From NCBI GenBank assembly GCA_022059125.1, contig JAEUWY010000005.1, positions 6,611,949 to 6,675,948 of the forward strand: DNA of 64,000 nt, read 5' to 3'. The notes under the pieces were generated by a model. It was not told the DNA's origin, searched no databases, and worked only from the letters and a program-made list of their open reading frames with translations. Position 1 is the stretch's first letter. Every line of letters starts with the position of its first letter. Shown here in pieces: positions 58,620-64,000 of the stretch. Made by a program: the position numbers and the translations under genes. This stretch comes from Corynespora cassiicola. Its lineage: Eukaryota; Ascomycota; Dothideomycetes; Pleosporales; Corynesporascaceae.

Positions 58620-60034
58620 ATGCTGGATGTGCAACCTAGAAGCGATCCTGTATGGTACCAGGAGGATTCCGAATTGAGCGAAGACACCGACGATGACGAT
58701 TATCAAACAGCGATATCCGCTATTTCTAGCGGTTCCTATTATACCGCAATATCTGGAACGGGGAAAAATTCTGAGCGGAACTCAAGCAGACTGTTACTGT
58801 AAGTGATGCACCATCTTCGCAATTTTTTTTAGATCATTGACTTATGGATTTACAAACTAGAAATACTGAATACGCCAAGATACTTCTACGAAAGCAGCTT
58901 ATACCAATCGATCCTGCTTATGAGAAAAACTGGTCAGGTCGAGGTCAGCATATCGAGTTTGGTAAAGATGAAAAAAGAGTCTTGGATCGCTTACTCCAGG
59001 TCGAAGAAACTCTTGGAAGCACTTCTTCAGCTATTGTTCAAAGTGTCAAATGTCAACGTATCTTGCTCGCACGAAAAACGATTCGGTGTAGTCCCCGGTT
59101 TACTAAAGATCACGCGATGGAAGAGGTGGCACATCTTACTCGCCTCTCACACTCACATATTGTGCAAGTCATAGGGACCTACATTATGGGTAGCGATCTA
59201 TCTATCCTGATGTACCCTGCAGCAGAATACAATCTGGCCACCTTTTTGGAGGAGCTTCATCAAATGCAGCACGGTAAAAATGAATGGGAAGAAAGAATTA
59301 ACTCGCTACCAAAAGGTCTCCCGTGTCTCTGCAATGCCATCCTGCACATTCATACCAACTTGGTCAAACACATGGATATAAAGCCGAAGAACATTTTAGT
59401 GCGGGATGTCAGAAGCAGCAAATCAGCGCGTCCCCTGAAGGCCTCATTCAAATTCTACATTGCTGATTTTGGGATTTCGCGTTCATATGATAATCTCGAC
59501 GCTACCGAAACAGAAGGGCCCACCATGTTCACTTATCAATATGCTGCTCCTGAAGTTGTCGATCGTGAGAGAAGAGGTCTCGCTGCAGACATATTCTCTC
59601 TTGGTTGCGTGTTCATCGAGATTTATTCTGTTTTAGCGCGATTCTTCGAGCCGTGGGCGAGACAAAACCAGGACAAATCATTTCCAGATTTTGCATGGAT
59701 CATGAGATGTACTGCATATGAAGAGGCCATCTATGAGTACACGAGCAATACCGGTCTCCAAAACCAGCTTCATCAAGTTCTTGCTGCAAACGAACTTGGA
59801 AACAAATCATATCAAGCGAACATAAGATCAGTAAAACAGTTTCTGTCTACAATATGGAAGGAGAACCCGTTATATGAAAAGCCTATTCAAGAGGTAATTC
59901 GAATGATAAGTACAAATACACGGGAGAGACCCACAGCGAAAGAACTTGCATCTTACTGGGGCAAAAAAGAGCCTTGTTGTATTTCGGAGGGCGATGAGCT
60001 AGAAGCTGCGCCACCAACCCAAAGAGCCACCTAG
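58620..60034 (+). CDS. Divergent Ser/Thr protein kinase
   Basis: Two exons, 58620-58798 and 58861-60034, over a 62-bp intron (GTAAGT...ACTAG). CDS 1353 nt, 450 aa. The N-terminal 60 residues are acidic and Ser-rich (ELSEDTDDDDYQTA). Kinase landmarks: weak glycine loop LGSTSSAIV (about 112-120), likely VAIK lysine K132 (ARKTIR), alpha-C Glu at 147-148, catalytic loop HMDIKPKNIL (230-239; Met replaces the usual Arg of HRD), DFG at 262-264, AAPEV at 288-292 and ADIFSLGC in the following helix. Active-site Lys, Asp and Asn are all present, so activity is plausible. The HMD form and weak glycine loop are typical of fungal accessory kinases. It is the last intact gene, 3.9 kb from the telomere. Confidence 0.85.
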
Positions 60035-60992
60035 ATAGTTTCTATTAGTTTTAGCTGAATCTTATTATAGACAGCTAAATTATAAAATTTTAATATTATT
60101 AGCGCTATAGTAAAAGATTTATCTAAAGAGCTGTAGAAGTCTTTTTCTCTCAGCTTTACTAGGCCAGAACTAAATAATAAGTACGGATAATAAGTATAAA
60201 CAGTAATAACGCTGGTTAGGCGTTTAATAAAACAGTAACTAGAAATAATAAAAAATATTTAGATTATTAACGCTAATATATAGTTAGCAGTATATATACT
60301 TAGTTACTATAACAGTTTTAATTTATAGTATATAAGTAATTTTTATTCTGTAAATATATAAGTTATAAAAGTTATAGTAAAAAATAAAATATTATTTTAA
60401 AGTTTTAAAGTTTTAAAGCTTTAAAGTAGTAATATAAAAGCCTATTTAAAGTTATTATAATATTAAAGTAAATAATTATAATTTATAAGCTAGTAAAGCT
60501 TTTTTTTTTTTAACAAGTTGTTAAGCTCTAGATTTTAATTCTAATATATAAAAATACTATCTGCTATACTAAAACTGTATAGAATAAATTTACAGTTTTT
60601 AACTAAAACTTTTAAATTATAGCTTAACAACTATTATTAAAGTTACTACGTCGGAGTAACAGTAAATAAGCTAATAGTAGTAATACGCTAGTTAAAAACT
60701 ATGTTAGAGTAATAACGTCGCAGTAATTAGCAAAAACAGTAGATACACTATCTAATAAACAAAAATTTAATAAAATAGAGATAAAATATCTTAGAAATAA
60801 AATTAAAAGATGTATATATATAATTTGCGGTAGTAATTTACAGTTAAAATTTTAGTTTTTATAGTTTTAGTATTTTTATTTTAAGTCTGTGCACGCGCTA
60901 ATACTACTAATTTATCTATTTTAACTTATAATATAAGCTAAAATAAAATTATTTTATTTCAGCTTGTATTATAAGTTTAAAGTTATTTAAAA
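60035..60992. other. A+T-rich RIP-like spacer
   Basis: Sequence changes abruptly after the kinase stop to A+T-rich, TpG-poor DNA. No LTR, TIR or coding block was recognised. It is probably an old repeat mutated beyond recognition. Confidence 0.4.
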
Positions 60993-60994
60993 TA

Positions 60995-62845
60995 ACGTAA
61001 AGAATAAGCGAGTCGCCCGGATAAGCGAGTCGCCTACTTTTAAGTACTCTAGCGCGCGCGCAACCTACACCTACAATACTATAACTAAAAAATATTTAAT
61101 CTGCTTATAAAGAAGCATTAATAATTTTTGCCTTATCAGCTATTAAAAATAATACAGTTTAAAGCGTACGACGCGCTGCTTCTGCGTATAGCACTCTCTA
61201 TATAATACTTTATAATTAATACGCTGGACGACCTGCGCGACGCAATTACCAGCCTAACTTAAAACAGCTGACTAAGCTTAAAGAGAAAGTAATTATTGCT
61301 TATATTTTTGAGCTAGACTCGTAAGAATTCGCGTCTACGCTAACTACTATACGCGATATAACTAATTAGTTACTTACTGCGCGAGGGGCGGGCCCCGTTA
61401 GTATTAAATAGCTTAATAACTTTATTAAGCGCTAGCTAGAGCTCTAAGTTTAATTAACCCGCTAGCAGAATTGCTAGCAGATTCTGTGTAAAGATTCTGA
61501 GGTTATACACTTTTAGTTCGAGCTGCTGCATCGTACAAAAGAAAAGTACAGCATTTCTAATAAAGATATGTATAACTTTAACAAAACGGGCTTTATACTG
61601 AACCGGATATCAGCTTAATTAGTAGTTACAGTATTAGAAAAACAGAATTAACTAAAAAGCGTTCAGCTAGGTAATTAGAAATAGGCTACAGTAATTTAGA
61701 GAATTAACGCGTACGGCTAGGTAATTTCTTCTTTTATTATCTTCGCAGGTAAGTACTACCTCTCTGCGTAGTACGAGAGCGATAATATTCTATCTAGCTA
61801 GTGTATTGTACTTAGCGAGACAGGCTAGACAATAAATAAGCTAAAAGTACGTTAGTTAGAGTACTTTAACGCCTATACGCAGAGTCGTATAACAGAGGCC
61901 TACTAACTTCTTATTATTAACGGCTATAAAAGCTATAACTCTTTTGCCTTCCAGAACCTCTGTAAAAAGAGTAAAATTATTACTCTCTATATACTTCTGC
62001 ATTCTTCACACCTTCTCCAGCTACTTAATATAAGGTGTTTTTCGCTCTTATAGCGGGCGTACAGTAATAAAATCTCTGGCTTAGCACGCGATTATATTAA
62101 CTATATTAATAAAACTACTTTTCTGCTGGCCTTCAGAAAGGCCTTTAAACAATTTTTTACAGAAAGCAATATACACGCAAGCTTCCGAGAGGCAGAAGTA
62201 GTTCTGTATAATTTAGAGGCAGTACTGTTAAAGCTTAATGTAAAGCTACGTACGCCTACGCCAGCCCTTTCTAAAGCTACTTAGTAGAAAGCTAGAATAC
62301 TAAGCAACGCGTATAAGCTAAAGGCTTAATTAACGTTAATCCGCGACAGGATTAGAAAGCATAAAAGCTTATTACCTGCTTCTATTATTAAAGCGCTTGC
62401 TTAGTTTAATAAAAGTGCTGCAATGCTAACCTATAAAGTTATATTACTTCGTACGCGAGTTAAAGACCTTAAAAAAGCTAATAAAGCTGCCACGCAGCGT
62501 ACAAGGCGAAAAAAAAAGCAGATCTAGCGTGAAAAGACTTTAACAAAAGCTAAAGAGGCTGAGATTATTGCTTAAAAAAACGTTAAGAAGTAATTAAACG
62601 AGGAGACGCGCGAGGGCGAGGCTCGCTTTAATAGCAGCTAACGGGTAAAATCGCGCTGCACGCGCTGTAAAAAGCAAGAGTATAACTTTCGTACGTGTAA
62701 ACAGGCAGTATAGCTACTCTAGTTACTCTTTATATTAATTTATTATAGTATTTTTTAAAAGTAGCTAAGTAAGTAGTTATGCGCGCGCTGAAGTACTTAA
62801 AAGTAGGCGACTCGTTTATCCGGGCGACTCGCTTATCCTTTACGT
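60995..62845 (+). mobile_element. Pogo/Fot1-like DNA transposon F (near-twin of D)
   Basis: 1851 bp, the same length as D, flanked by TA at 60993-60994 and 62846-62847. Iteron core GCGAGTCGCCCGG as in D. The plus-strand transposase relic is close to D throughout (for example YNFNKTGFILN near 61571 and the CFSLL(stop)RAYS block near 62035-62070), with differences that are almost all transitions in both directions. In several places it keeps more C and G than D, such as GCGCGAGGGGCGGGCCCCG near 61378-61396. It is dead, but it is one of the two least mutated copies. Confidence 0.9.
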
Positions 62846-62847
62846 TA

Positions 62848-63900
62848 ATAATAATAGAAAACTAGAAGAGAGTACTGTTAACAGATAATAGATATAAAAG
62901 AACTACTAAAGAAAAATAGTAGTAGACTGCTTATAGGTAGCGGGTTTTAAAAAATAACCTAAAAACAGAAAGTAATAGTGCATTTTGTATATATTAAGCT
63001 GTTCTATAAGTAATTTAAAGGTTAATTACTAGATTTAAAAGTTAGTAGTACTTTCTGCCTAAGTAAGCAAACATTCTACGTAATAAATACATAATTTTTT
63101 ATTAAAGTAAAAACTAAAAAAAAAAACACTAGTGAGAGAGTAGAGTAAGCCTACTAAGGCTTTAAGGTGTAGGTATAAAAGTAGAAAAAGAAATAGGTTA
63201 AAAAGGCGCTTAGAGGCAGCTACTAGAGTTTCTAAATAGATATTAAAAAAAGTAGAAAAGTAAAAAAGCGTAGATAATAGCGGAGAAAAAAAAAAAAAAG
63301 TGTATATATATAGATCTAGAAAGGTGTGTCAGAGTTTGATTAGCAGAAATATTTGTACTAGCTAGTAAGAAAATATTACATATAAAAGATATAAGAAAAA
63401 AAAGAAATAGTATATTGCAGAATAAGTAGCCATAAATAGTATTTTCAGATAGAAATAGCTGTAGCAGTAGCTTACCGTAGTAAAATTCTATAAAATTATA
63501 GAATTTTGAAAAAAAGACTAACAACTAATAGTAAGTTAACTAAGTATGTGAAAAGGCGGTAAATCTGCTAGAAAGAAATTTTTTTTTTTTCAGCAGTAGA
63601 ATAGCAATAACTAAATATATAACGTTAAAAGCTAAGTTGTTTAAGCAGTAAAAGAAGATTAAGTTGGAGAAAAAAAAAAAAAAGTAGCAAGGAAAAAGTG
63701 GAACTGCTTAGATGTTATAGAATAATAAAAAAAAACAAAAGCTAAAAAAAGGCTAGTAGGCAGAAACAAGATAAGAGGAAAACAAAGAGGTTAAACCGCT
63801 TAGGTGTTATCAGAAAACGAAAGGGGCACAACGGCTGGAGAGAATGTTGTTGTGGGAGAGGTGGTTTGGGTTAGAGAAGCATTGCGGTTAGAAGAAAAAG
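62848..63900. other. Subtelomeric purine-rich stretch
   Basis: The + strand is dominated by A and G from about 63120 to 63900. Two related motifs, CTGCTTAGATGTTATAGAA (about 63700) and CCGCTTAGGTGTTATCAGAA (about 63797), suggest a degenerate repeat some 97 bp apart. No gene supported; the open frame at 63243-63524 (minus) is a by-product of the composition. Confidence 0.5.
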
Positions 63901-63901
63901 T

Positions 63902-64000
63902 AGGGTTAGGGTTAGGGTTAGGGTTAGGGTTAGGGTTAGGGTTAGGGTTAGGGTTAGGGTTAGGTTAGGGTTAGGGTTAGGGTTAGGGTTAGGGTTAGGG
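63902..64000 (+). repeat. Telomere repeat (TTAGGG)n, right chromosome end
   Basis: About sixteen TTAGGG units run to the end of the window, with one shortened TTAGG unit at about 63960-63965. The G-rich strand points outwards 5' to 3', so this is the right end of the chromosome. Confidence 0.98.

Noticed and set aside
63243..63524. Phe/Ile-rich minus-strand frame near the telomere
   Set aside because: By-product of the A-rich plus strand; no motif.
1..64000. CRISPR arrays, rRNA and tRNA genes
   Set aside because: No spacer-repeat array, rRNA-like block or convincing tRNA cloverleaf was seen by eye. A tRNAscan run would be decisive for tRNAs.

Overview
This is the right-hand end of a chromosome of a filamentous ascomycete. 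The + strand ends in about 100 bases of TTAGGG telomere repeat. Genes have short GT-AG introns with CTAAC-like branch points, and the gene families (HET domain, Clr5-like, DAL5-type MFS, chromodomain Gypsy elements, Fot1/pogo and Tc1 transposons) are typical of Pezizomycotina. Large blocks are extremely A+T rich and almost free of TpG and CpA, so they have almost no ATG. This is the signature of repeat-induced point mutation (RIP). A Dothideomycete/Pleosporales-type host is my guess; the sequence alone does not fix the genus.

Layout: (1) 1-3265: edge of a Cys-containing gene, an intact APH-like phosphotransferase gene and a decayed zinc-type (MDR) dehydrogenase. (2) 3266-17048: first transposon nest. 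A 916-bp foldback MITE is split by a Tc1-like element. That element is split by a Gypsy element and by a second Tc1-like element, which holds a pogo-like element. (3) 17049-21048: gene relics, mainly a broken HET-domain gene. (4) 21049-39077: second nest. A pogo-like element is split by a chromodomain Gypsy element, which holds another pogo-like element and a second chromodomain Gypsy element. (5) 39078-43727: divergent MFS transporter and dienelactone-hydrolase-like genes; the hydrolase stop codon is completed by a transposon. (6) 43727-48284: third nest (pogo in pogo, Tc1 in the inner pogo). (7) 48285-60034: a gene island with a Clr5-like protein, an AIG1-like GTPase, a basic coiled-coil protein and a divergent protein kinase. 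(8) 60035-64000: RIP-mutated subtelomere with one more pogo-like copy, then the telomere.

Nest boundaries were found by eye, from matching long terminal repeats (LTRs), terminal inverted repeats (TIRs) and target-site duplications (TSDs: 5 bp for Gypsy, TA for pogo and Tc1). After removal of nested inserts the five full pogo-like copies are all 1844-1851 bp and the Tc1-like copies 2065-2127 bp, which supports the reconstruction. The most unusual signal is at the ends of the pogo-like elements. Each end carries two direct iterons 16-17 bp apart. The core differs between elements but matches within an element and at both of its ends, as expected if separate transposase-DNA specificities had diverged within one family.

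Exon-intron models were built by hand; for every multi-exon gene the summed CDS length is divisible by three. Family calls rest on motif recognition, not on a database search.
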